Shown here: in pieces, positions 8,698-16,801 of the stretch
Numbering within the stretch: the stretch's first letter is position 1
Layout: each line of letters begins with the position of its first letter
Source: JAYQKL01 sp049890195
GTDB taxonomy: Bacteria; Pseudomonadota; Alphaproteobacteria; RS24
NCBI GenBank assembly: GCA_049890195.1
Contig: JBMHBY010000005.1
Coordinates: 248,001 to 312,000, forward strand
Length of the DNA stretch: 64,000 nucleotides
Reading direction: 5' to 3'
The notes under the pieces: generated by a model
Seen by the model: only the letters and a program-made list of their open reading frames with translations
What the model was told of the DNA's origin: nothing
Database searches by the model: none
Translations under genes and position numbers: made by a program

Positions 8698-9486
8698 GTG
8701 CATGACTTTCATGCCACACTGCATGCCGCTTTTTTATGCAGCGACCCGGTGACAAAAGCCGAGTTGACGCAAACCGCCTGCGCCGCATGGAAAACCGGGA
8801 AGATTCAGCGGCCTCATCAAGCCGCCCTGGACTGGCAGGACCGCCCCGGCCGCCCGGAGAAACCAGATCTGTGCGCACCAAACGCCATGCCGCGCAGACG
8901 CTACAAGGGCTTGAAAGGCCGAATCGGCCTGCTGCATGCCCTGGCCCATATCGAGCTTAACGCCATTGACCTGGCCTTGGATCTGCTCGGCCGCTTTACG
9001 ACCGCACCGTTCCCGGACAAGTTCATTGATGATTGGATGGCGGTTGCGCAGGATGAAAGCAAGCATTTCCTGATGATCAACAAACGGCTGGAGGATCTCG
9101 GATCATTCTATGGCGCCCTGCCGGCGCATGACGGTTTGTGGGAGGCGGCCTACAAGACCAAGCATGACCTCGCCGCCAGACTGGCTGTGGTCCCTCTGGT
9201 TTTGGAAGCACGGGGCCTGGATGTTACGCCGGGCATGATCGAAAAACTGGAGCGGGGGGGCGATGTGAAAAGCGCTGAACTGCTGGAGGTCATTTTCCAA
9301 GATGAAAAAACGCATGTCCGGGCCGGTGTTGACTGGTTTCTGGACCTGTGCAAGCAGCAAAAACAGCATCCGGAAGAGGTTTTCCGGGACAAGGTGGCCA
9401 CCTATTTTGACGGCATCTTGAAACCCCCCTTCAACATTGCTGCGCGGAACGAGGCCGGTCTGCCTGAAAACTTTTATCAAAGCTGA
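8698..9486 (+). CDS. Ferritin-like DUF455 protein
   Basis: Conserved family of unknown function (COG2833) with a ferritin-like four-helix fold. Its 262 residues show a diiron-type ligand pattern: E86 in AHIELNA, E120/H123 in DESKH, E170, and E203/H206 in DEKTH. These are E, ExxH, E, ExxH in the right order for a carboxylate-bridged diiron site. It starts at a GTG (8698) because no in-frame ATG precedes the conserved N-terminus; the ribosome site is weak. Its place just after the peroxiredoxin gene fits a redox or iron-linked role, but that is inference. A tRNA-modifying oxygenase role, as in MiaE, is another possibility. Confidence 0.85.
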   Translation: MHDFHATLHAAFLCSDPVTKAELTQTACAAWKTGKIQRPHQAALDWQDRPGRPEKPDLCAPNAMPRRRYKGLKGRIGLLHALAHIELNAIDLALDLLGRFTTAPFPDKFIDDWMAVAQDESKHFLMINKRLEDLGSFYGALPAHDGLWEAAYKTKHDLAARLAVVPLVLEARGLDVTPGMIEKLERGGDVKSAELLEVIFQDEKTHVRAGVDWFLDLCKQQKQHPEEVFRDKVATYFDGILKPPFNIAARNEAGLPENFYQS

Positions 9487-9509
9487 ACTATGGCCACTGT
9501 TTTTTTACT

Positions 9510-9538
9510 TTGAGACAACCTTAAACTTGCGTTAAATA
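9510..9538 (+). promoter_or_regulatory. Candidate promoter for the M23 peptidase-bactofilin pair
   Basis: TTGAGA (9510-9515) and TAAATA (9533-9538) are separated by 17 bases, about 30 bases before the peptidase start. Found by eye. Confidence 0.45.
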
Positions 9539-9567
9539 AACATCTCGGAATTTTAAGGGCCGGCTTC

Positions 9568-10905
9568 ATGTTCAAAACATGGTTTAAAAATATCTTTGCT
9601 GAGCGCGAATTGTATATTCGCAGCCAAGGCCGTGTGCGCTTCATCACTTTGACAACCCGTACGCAGGCAACCGCAAGCCTTGCCTTCATTGTCACTGTTC
9701 TGGCCTTGATTGGCACAAGTCTCGCGATTTTCCTTGAAGATGAAATTATCGCCTTCCGGAAGGTGCAAAACGAACAGGTCATCGCTGACTACGAGGCACA
9801 AATCAGCCGTCTTCAGGCCACCCTAACCGCCATGGAGAATAAAAACAGGATCACCCAGAACTGGTTTGAGGAAGTGACCAACACCATTGAGACCAGACAC
9901 AATGAATTGACCGAGGTGTTTGAGAAACATGCCGCCATATCCTCACGGCTCAATGACATGCGCAGCGCTTATCACAAAGAGTCCCGCAAAGTGACGCGAC
10001 AAACTGGCAAGACAGATCTTGTCGCCAGCGCCGGGCAGGATGACGGATTGCATTTTGAAAGCCGGATGAAAACCGGTGTCAAAAATGTCGCCCAATTCAC
10101 CCTGTCGGAAATCCCGGAACTGTCGGGGGCCAGGTCACAGCAGGACCGACATGTTGACACACTGAAAGGCAGTCTTGGCGGCCGGATTGACCGCCTGTTC
10201 TCCAGACAGCAGGAACTCCTCAACGCGCTTGAGGTCAGCAGTGACCGAAACATAGCCGAGGCAGCGGCGATTATTGAGGCAACCCGGATCGAGGATATTG
10301 ATAATTTCATCGCGCAAGCCGTCAGCAAAAGCAGCGAAGGCGTTGGCGGACCGTTCATTCCGGTTGCCGTTGATGACCCCAACATCCCTGAAACAGTCAA
10401 GAAACAACTGATCCGCATCGGCAACAATCTTGAAAAACTGTCCAATCTGAACACCTCCATCGCTGCGCTGCCTTTGGCCCGCCCTGTCCATTATTACAAA
10501 ACCACGAGTGATTTTGGACCGCGGGTGGACCCAATCAACAAGCGCGCCGCCTTTCATTCTGGACTCGACTTTGGCGCACCATCGGGCACGAACATTCACG
10601 CCACCCTGCCGGGGAAGGTCGTGAAAGCCGGCCGTAAAGGGCCATACGGCAAAGTTGTTGAGATTGACCACGGCAACGGTTTCCGAACAAGATACGGCCA
10701 CATGAAATCCATCAAGGTCAAGACCGGGCAACAGGTCGTTTTCCATGAGGTTATTGGCACGGTCGGCTCAAGCGGCCGCAGCACCGGGCCACATCTTCAT
10801 TATGAAATCTGGCACAATGGCAAGGTCAAGGACCCCATCAATTTCATCCGCTCAGGCCAGCATGTTTTTTCGGCCTATCTTGCCGATACTTCACGAGGAA
10901 AATAA
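9568..10905 (+). CDS. Membrane-anchored M23 metallopeptidase
   Basis: Putative peptidoglycan endopeptidase of 445 residues. It has a short cytoplasmic N-terminus, a transmembrane helix near residues 36-56 and a long coiled-coil stretch (about 65-280). A C-terminal M23 (LytM) domain follows. Zinc ligands are visible: H330 and D334 in HSGLDFG, and H411 in HLHYE with H409 beside it. The set looks complete, so it is probably active rather than a degenerate EnvC-type activator. Its stop overlaps the bactofilin start by one base, so both are co-translated. In Caulobacter and Helicobacter similar peptidase-bactofilin pairs shape the cell, which suggests the same here. Confidence 0.92.
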   Translation: MFKTWFKNIFAERELYIRSQGRVRFITLTTRTQATASLAFIVTVLALIGTSLAIFLEDEIIAFRKVQNEQVIADYEAQISRLQATLTAMENKNRITQNWFEEVTNTIETRHNELTEVFEKHAAISSRLNDMRSAYHKESRKVTRQTGKTDLVASAGQDDGLHFESRMKTGVKNVAQFTLSEIPELSGARSQQDRHVDTLKGSLGGRIDRLFSRQQELLNALEVSSDRNIAEAAAIIEATRIEDIDNFIAQAVSKSSEGVGGPFIPVAVDDPNIPETVKKQLIRIGNNLEKLSNLNTSIAALPLARPVHYYKTTSDFGPRVDPINKRAAFHSGLDFGAPSGTNIHATLPGKVVKAGRKGPYGKVVEIDHGNGFRTRYGHMKSIKVKTGQQVVFHEVIGTVGSSGRSTGPHLHYEIWHNGKVKDPINFIRSGQHVFSAYLADTSRGK

Positions 10906-11384
10906 TGGCCAGTAAAGCAGCCCCATCCATTCTCAGCGCCGATTTGACCATTAGCGGACAAATTGTTTCTTCCGGTGACATCCAGATTGACGGCAACATT
11001 GAGGGGGAAATCCTTTCAAGTTCCGTCACCATTGGCCAGACGGCGCATGTCAAAGGTGAGATTGCCGGTGAGGACATCATCGTCAAAGGACGTGTCAAAG
11101 GCACCATTTACGGCAAAAAAGTTCATTTGTGCGACACCGCTTATGTGGAGGGCGATATTGTCCATGAAGCCTTGGCCATCGAAAACGGCTCCTACTTCAA
11201 CGGCAGTGTACGACGTGAAAAAGACCCGCTGCTGAATGCCAGCATCCAGCCTGCGGATACCGGGTCTCATAACGCTGTCAGTGAAGAGCCCCTCACACCC
11301 GCCGGCATCGACGGCAGCGAGGCAAACACGCCCCCTCTGGACAATGCCGGGGGCGAGGTGCCGAAGCAGGCCAACGAATATTGA
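10905..11384 (+). CDS. Bactofilin
   Basis: Polymer-forming cytoskeletal protein of 159 residues. The central bactofilin domain (about residues 8-110) is a beta-helix seen as repeated short strands with G-x-I and V-K-G patterns. The C-terminal tail of about 45 residues is proline- and acid-rich and poorly conserved. It starts in a TAATG overlap with the M23 peptidase gene, implying a shared function in local cell-wall remodelling or stalk- and curvature-type shape control. It ends 31 bases from the convergent prfB gene. Confidence 0.93.
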   Translation: MASKAAPSILSADLTISGQIVSSGDIQIDGNIEGEILSSSVTIGQTAHVKGEIAGEDIIVKGRVKGTIYGKKVHLCDTAYVEGDIVHEALAIENGSYFNGSVRREKDPLLNASIQPADTGSHNAVSEEPLTPAGIDGSEANTPPLDNAGGEVPKQANEY

Positions 11385-11415
11385 ACGGCTGCTTCGCAAG
11401 GCAACTGATAATAAG

Positions 11416-12544
11416 TTAATCGAGATCCTCGACGTCCGACTGTGTGCCATGCACACGCTGGGCCAAGGCCGCCTCCATGAACCTGTCCAAATCGCCGTCA
11501 AGCACAGCCTGTGGGTTGCCGATTTCAACACCTGTGCGCAGATCCTTGACCATCTGATAGGGTTGCAACACATATGACCGGATTTGATGCCCCCAACCGA
11601 TTTCGGTTTTCGACTCAGCCTGGGCGTTGGCTTCCTCTTCGCGCTTCTGCAACTCCAATTCAAACAGCCTGGCCCGTAACATACTCCATGCGGTCGCACG
11701 GTTTTTATGTTGGGACCGCTGGTTCTGGCACTGCACAACAATGCCGGTTTCGATATGGGTGATGCGCACAGCACTATCCGTGGTATTGACATGCTGCCCT
11801 CCGGCACCACTGGCACGGTAAGTGTCTATACGCACATCAGCCTCCGAAACATCTACAGTAATGGCGTCATCGATTTCCGGGTAACACCAAACACTTGCAA
11901 AACTGGTATGCCGACGCGATTGGCTGTCAAACGGTGAAATTCGGACCAGTCGATGAACACCAGACTCAGTCTTCGACCAGCCATAGCTGTTATAGCCGGC
12001 GATTTTAATGGTTGCGGATTTGATGCCGGCTTCTTCGCCCGGGGTCTGGTCAATGACCTCTGTTTTGAAACCCTTTTTCTCTGCCCAACGCAGATACATA
12101 CGCAGCAACATGGACGCCCAGTCTTGACTTTCTGTGCCGCCGGCGCCGGAATGAACCTCAACAAAGCAATTATTCGAGTCCGCCTCGCCGGATAACAATG
12201 TTTCAACCTCCAGCCGCGCAGCCTGTTCATACATTTGAGCAATCAGGGCTTCACTTTCAGCCACGACCTCTTCGTCGCCCTCTGCCTCACCAAGCTCAAT
12301 CATGCCGATATGATCGTCCAAATCCGACTGCAGTTGACGGCACTGGTTGATCGCCTGCTCGAGGCGGGTGCGTTCCTGCATCAATTTCTGGGCTTTTTCC
12401 GGATTGTCCCAAAGCGACGGGTTTTCCGCCTCGGCGTTCAACTCATCCAGCCTTTTGAGGGCGACATCCCAGTCAAAGATGCCTCCTCAGCAATTCGATG
12501 GATTGCTTGATTTTGTCAACAAGGGATAGGATTTCAGATTTCAC
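11416..12544 (-). CDS. prfB: Peptide chain release factor 2, with programmed +1 frameshift
   Basis: Releases finished proteins at UGA and UAA. Translation begins at a GTG (12544) and runs 23 codons to an in-frame TGA (12475-12473). The main frame then continues after a +1 shift, giving 375 residues. The body shows the stop-reading SPF motif and the catalytic GGQ in SGAGGQHVN. Without the frameshift only a 23-residue peptide would be made. The gene lies 68 bases after PBP1A on the same strand and is convergent with bactofilin. A bare open-frame reading starts too late, at about 12441. Confidence 0.96.
12472..12487 (-). promoter_or_regulatory. prfB +1 recoding site
   Basis: On the minus strand the order is AGGAGG (12487-12482), three bases, CTT (12478-12476), TGA (12475-12473), then C. 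This is the known RF2 autoregulatory frameshift signal: a ribosome-site-like stimulator three bases before CTT TGA C, with the same spacing as E. coli. Low RF2 slows reading of the TGA and favours the shift. Confidence 0.95.
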
Positions 12545-12612
12545 GACACGCTCATTGGAGATTTTTCAGGGCAAAACCTAGGCTGATGTGCCAGCCCTGT
12601 AAAGCAAAAACG

Positions 12613-15069
12613 TCAATACAGGCCGCCGGTCCCGGTTCCGAGTGCCGGGGTTTTAGTTGTTGGCGGCTCGGCATCTGGACGACGACCAATGACCGCCTGC
12701 TGGCGTCCGGGTGCCGGTTCATTTCCTGGCTTGAACGCCTCCAGAATGACCGAACTGTCGCCGGATTGCGCCAATTGGCCGGTTTTGGCGTTCACCCGCA
12801 CTAGCTTCACCGACGGCGGCACCCGGAAAGGGGTTGACGAGGCATCACGAAGTGCCGCTTTCATGAAATTGCGGAAAATAGGCGCGGCAACACGACCGCC
12901 CGTCTCTCCGTCACCTAGTGTCATGGGTGTGTCGAAACCGACATAGACACCGACAGCCAAATCCGGGGAAAACCCGACGAACCAGGCGTCCCGGCTGTCA
13001 TTGGTTGTGCCGGTCTTGCCAGCCAGGGGTTTCCCGACTGCGCGAATGCTGCGCCCCGTGCCACGAATAACCACCCCCTCCAGCATGGAGACAACCTGAT
13101 AGGCTGTTTGGGGGTTCAACACCGTTTCTCGTTCATCAGCAAGATCAGGTGGCGCCTGCCCCGTCCACATGGCATTGCAGTCCGGGCAGGTCCGCACATC
13201 TGTCCTGAAAATGGTTTCACCATAACGGTTCTGGATCCGGTCAATCATGACCGGCTGGACTTTTTTGCCGCCATTGACCAGCATGGCATAGGCCATGGTC
13301 AATCTGAGCAGAGATGTCTCGCCCGCCCCCAGCGCCATGGACAAGACCGGCGGCATGTAATCCGTGATGCCGAACTGCTTGGCGTTTTCGACAACCGGCT
13401 TCATCCCGATTTCCTGCGCCAAACGCACCGTCATCAGGTTTCTGGATTTTTCAATCCCCAGACGCAGGGTTGAAAGGCCATAAAATTTTCGTCCATAGTT
13501 CTCAGGCTTCCACAAACCCATGTCATTTCCCTGCTCCATGACAAACGGCGCGTCCAGAACCAAACTGGCCGGTGTATAGCCTCTGTCCAGGGCGGCGGCA
13601 TAAACGAACGGCTTGAAGGCCGATCCGGGCTGACGGCTGGCCTGGGTCGCTCGGTTGAATTCGCTGTCGCTGAAGCTGAACCCGCCAACCATGGCAAGCA
13701 CGCGCCCGGTGTGCGGATCCACAGCCACGAGACCACCATTGGCCGCTGGAAGCTGCTGTAATTTGAAGGCCTGAGCGCCAAGCCGTTCAACCCAAACAAC
13801 ATCCCCGACCGATAAAACTTCATCCGCCGCCTTGATTCTGGGGCCGACCCCTTTCTTGAAGGCTTTGCGGGCCCATTTCAGGTTTTCAAGACTGATGCTG
13901 CCTGTCTCGCGGGTCGGTTCGAATTGACCGCTGATGGTCCGCCGTGGCCGTAATCCGATATCAGCTTTCTCTGCATCCACCGCCAGAACCACGGCGAGGC
14001 GCCACGGCGCCAGGTCCGACGGTATCTCGACCGTCTGCAGCGGCTCGGCCCAATCAGCACCCTCAGCCAAAGCAGAGGCGACCTGTGCCACCGGGCCGCG
14101 CCAGCCATGGCGGCGGTCATAGGCGACAAGTCCGTCGCGCAGCGCATCACGCGCCGCCTGCTGAAACACAGTATTAATGGTTGTCCGCACAGATAGCCCA
14201 CCGCCATAAAGCTCGTCCTCGCCATACCGGCTGTACAGGTTGCGCCGGACCTCCTCGACAAAATACTGGGCGTCAACCCCGCTCAAATTGGATTTGCGCG
14301 GCACAACGGCCAATTCCCTCTTTTTGGCCTGTTCGGCCTGTTCCTCTGTCACATAACCATTGGCCTGCATTCGCCCGATGACCCAATTCCGCCGCGCTGT
14401 GGCGCGCTCTTTGCGCCGCAGCGGATGATAGTTGTTCGGCGCCTTGGGCAAAGCGGCCAAATAGGCAACCTCGTCCAGGGTCAGGTCACCCAACGGCTTG
14501 TCGAAATACATCAGCGCCGCCGCTGCGACGCCATAGGTCCCCATGCCAAGATAGATTTCGTTCAGGTACAACTCCAGCAGTTCCGCCTTGGTGAAGGTGC
14601 GTTCCAGCCGCAGCGCCAGCACAGCCTCCTTGAGCTTTCTCTCCATCGTCACGTCGCTGGTCAGCAGAAAGTTTTTGGCGACCTGCTGGGTGATGGTTGA
14701 CGCCCCCTCCAGGCGACGTCCCTCAATCACATTGAAAACATTTTTGACCACCGCCCGCATGACGCCTTGAACATCGACGCCGCCATGGTCGTAGAAATTC
14801 TTGTCTTCGGCCGACAAAAACGCCTCAATCAGATGCTTGGGTATAACATTAATGGGAACAAATATGCGCGGCTCTTGAGCGAATTCAGCAATCAATCCAC
14901 CGTCACCGGCATGCAGACGGGTCATCACCGGCGGGGCATAATCCGCCAAATGGTCATGGTCCGGCAGGTCTTTGTTGAGCCGCCACAGATACAGCCCGGC
15001 GAAAAAACCGCCAATGGCCGCAAGCGTCAGCCCCAGTCCAGCGAGATAACCAATCAATCGAAACAACAC
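12613..15069 (-). CDS. mrcA: Class A penicillin-binding protein 1A
   Basis: Bifunctional peptidoglycan glycosyltransferase and transpeptidase, 818 residues, anchored by an N-terminal helix (about residues 8-28). The GT51 domain carries catalytic E88 in the EDKNFYDHGG motif. The transpeptidase domain has S483 (SAFK), S542-R-N544 and K685-T-G. An intervening OB-like region lies between them, as in PBP1A. The start is a GTG at 15069 with a strong GAGGAG ribosome site eight bases upstream. It lies 68 bases downstream of the amidase gene on the same strand, so wall synthesis and splitting enzymes may share a transcript. Confidence 0.95.
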   Translation of the reverse strand: MLFRLIGYLAGLGLTLAAIGGFFAGLYLWRLNKDLPDHDHLADYAPPVMTRLHAGDGGLIAEFAQEPRIFVPINVIPKHLIEAFLSAEDKNFYDHGGVDVQGVMRAVVKNVFNVIEGRRLEGASTITQQVAKNFLLTSDVTMERKLKEAVLALRLERTFTKAELLELYLNEIYLGMGTYGVAAAALMYFDKPLGDLTLDEVAYLAALPKAPNNYHPLRRKERATARRNWVIGRMQANGYVTEEQAEQAKKRELAVVPRKSNLSGVDAQYFVEEVRRNLYSRYGEDELYGGGLSVRTTINTVFQQAARDALRDGLVAYDRRHGWRGPVAQVASALAEGADWAEPLQTVEIPSDLAPWRLAVVLAVDAEKADIGLRPRRTISGQFEPTRETGSISLENLKWARKAFKKGVGPRIKAADEVLSVGDVVWVERLGAQAFKLQQLPAANGGLVAVDPHTGRVLAMVGGFSFSDSEFNRATQASRQPGSAFKPFVYAAALDRGYTPASLVLDAPFVMEQGNDMGLWKPENYGRKFYGLSTLRLGIEKSRNLMTVRLAQEIGMKPVVENAKQFGITDYMPPVLSMALGAGETSLLRLTMAYAMLVNGGKKVQPVMIDRIQNRYGETIFRTDVRTCPDCNAMWTGQAPPDLADERETVLNPQTAYQVVSMLEGVVIRGTGRSIRAVGKPLAGKTGTTNDSRDAWFVGFSPDLAVGVYVGFDTPMTLGDGETGGRVAAPIFRNFMKAALRDASSTPFRVPPSVKLVRVNAKTGQLAQSGDSSVILEAFKPGNEPAPGRQQAVIGRRPDAEPPTTKTPALGTGTGGLY

Positions 15070-15137
15070 AGTCTGCTCTCCTCATTGAGAAAGCTAAATG
15101 TGAAATATGGCAAGGCTGTGGCCTTTTTTTAAAAAAA

Positions 15138-16367
15138 TCACGGCTGAAGGCGTTTTGTTTTTTCCGCAAAATACTGATCAACCGCCCTGACAAATGACTG
15201 CGCCACCCGCTTGCGCCATTTGGATGACACAAGCTGTTTTTCATCACTGCGGTTGGTCAAAAAACCCAATTCAATCAACACAGACGGCACATCCGGCGCT
15301 CTCAGGACACGAAACCCGGCAAATCTGTGCGTACGTTGCAGCAATTTGGTCTCCTTGCCGGCCTCAGAAACAACGCTTTCTGCAAATTTAACCGACAGGT
15401 TTTTCGTTTCACGCTGGGCCAGGTCAATCAGGATATTGGCGATTTCCGGTGGCTGGTCAGCAAAATCAATGCCGGCGATGATGTCGGACTGGTTCTCTTT
15501 ACGCGCCAATGCCGCCGCCTCCTTGTCAGACGCTTTTTCAGACAGGGTGTAGATTGACAGTCCACGGACATTTTTCTTCTTTATCGCATCCGCGTGAACG
15601 GAAATGAACAAATCAGCCTTTTTGTCCCGCGCCACTTGCACCCGTCCCCGCAGGGGAATGTAGACATCTCGGGAACGGGTCATATGGACCCGGTACCCCG
15701 CAGATTTAAGCTGTTTTGACAATTCCTTGGAAAACGCCATGACCACATCCTTTTCTTTGGCCTTGCGCCCGCTCGCCCCGGGGTCTACTCCGCCATGCCC
15801 CGGGTCAATCACAATCACTTTGCGGACGTTGGCGGGTCGTGGCCGCGGGGTAAATGCAGGAACGGAGGCAGCTTGTTCAGTTTGTGCGGCAACCGGCGGT
15901 GGGACGGAGCCGACCTGATCAGGGATGGAGGAATTGCTTTGCGGCTGGAAATGCTTTGACAGAACCGGGGACAAATCAACGACCAGCCGATAATACGGGG
16001 AACTGACGGAGGGCGGCAAAATGAATTGCTGCTTGACGGCGACAGCCCCGCGCAGGTCAAAAACCAGACGGGTCTTGGTCTTGTCATCCAGACCGATGCG
16101 GGCACCGGCAATCAACCCCTTATCAACATCAAAATCCCTGATGGCCGTCTCGGCCTGCGGCAGGTCAATCACTGCACGATACGGTTCTGAGAGTGTCAGC
16201 ACCGAAAACGGGGTTGTCTCAGACAATTCAAGGACAATGCGTGTGCTGGCGTCCTGGGCTCCGACACGAAAACCCATGATTTCCAAAGCTTTTGCCCCGG
16301 ACGGCAACATCATAAACATCAGCATCAGGAGGTGAAAGACCCGCAATTTGTGGAATTTTGACGTCAC
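15138..16367 (-). CDS. amiC: N-acetylmuramoyl-L-alanine amidase with AMIN domain
   Basis: Zinc amidase that cuts the stem peptide from MurNAc during cell separation. The 409-residue protein has a signal peptide (residues 1-27), an AMIN septal-targeting domain (about 28-135), a proline-rich linker (about 145-180) and an Amidase_3 domain (about 182-400). Zinc ligands are H191 in DPGHGG, E205 and H259 in SVHAD. The catalytic Glu is in IELGFLTN near the end. It starts at GTG 16367. The name amiC is by domain layout; AmiB or a generic amidase is equally possible. Confidence 0.9.
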   Translation of the reverse strand: MTSKFHKLRVFHLLMLMFMMLPSGAKALEIMGFRVGAQDASTRIVLELSETTPFSVLTLSEPYRAVIDLPQAETAIRDFDVDKGLIAGARIGLDDKTKTRLVFDLRGAVAVKQQFILPPSVSSPYYRLVVDLSPVLSKHFQPQSNSSIPDQVGSVPPPVAAQTEQAASVPAFTPRPRPANVRKVIVIDPGHGGVDPGASGRKAKEKDVVMAFSKELSKQLKSAGYRVHMTRSRDVYIPLRGRVQVARDKKADLFISVHADAIKKKNVRGLSIYTLSEKASDKEAAALARKENQSDIIAGIDFADQPPEIANILIDLAQRETKNLSVKFAESVVSEAGKETKLLQRTHRFAGFRVLRAPDVPSVLIELGFLTNRSDEKQLVSSKWRKRVAQSFVRAVDQYFAEKTKRLQP

Positions 16368-16801
16368 GTGCCCCGCCTTGAAAGACTCTGGTGTTGCGTT
16401 TGAGGGATTTTATCGCGGATTCTCAAGAAAAGACCAGAAACAAGATGTACGAACGCAGCAAAGCTTGGCCTTGATGATGACTTGCATTCCGTGAACGACA
16501 CAGGTAAACATAACGTGTTGCGGTCAGGAGTATGTTTATCCCGCGCAACTTCATTGCATGGGCTGTATAGTCCATGCCGATTTATTTCCAGCTGGGACAC
16601 GCAGGAGCTTAACCCGCGGCATGACAATGATTTTTTCAACCGCTGCTGTATTAAACATCCGAGCAAACATTTTAGCGTTCGCCGGACCCATGCCTGCTGC
16701 CCATGCGCCAAACCTTAAACAATTAAAACCCACCCCGGCCAAAACGAACGCTGTAATGAGTATGCAGTCGCTTGCCCGAGGTGGAATTGGAGCATTTTTT
16801 A
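16368..16801. other. Long intergenic region, probable rne leader
   Basis: This 434-base stretch between divergent amidase and rne genes holds no credible protein gene; short open frames here lack ribosome sites and family-like sequence. It contains a strong hairpin at 16556-16577. A GGAG ribosome site for rne lies at 16789-16792. I could not fix the promoters. A long leader before rne is also seen in E. coli, where it mediates autoregulation. Confidence 0.6.
16556..16577 (+). promoter_or_regulatory. Hairpin in the region upstream of rne
   Basis: GCATGGGCT (16556-16564) pairs with AGTCCATGC (16569-16577) over nine positions with one G-U pair, closing a GTAT loop. No T-run follows, so it is not a standard terminator. 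It may be a leader structure for rne control or a DNA inverted repeat. Confidence 0.5.

Noticed and set aside
11016..11816. 266-residue open frame on the minus strand
   Set aside because: Spans bactofilin antisense and the out-of-frame 3' end of prfB; no coherent protein.
13916..13930. tRNA T-loop-like GGTTCGAATT
   Set aside because: Lies within the PBP1A gene and no tRNA arms surround it; a similar hit in ppk1 near 32555 was also dismissed.
15118..15136. A/T palindrome TTTTTTTAAAAAAA between amidase and PBP1A genes
   Set aside because: Could resemble a terminator, but lacks a GC stem in the minus-strand direction; the genes are probably co-transcribed.
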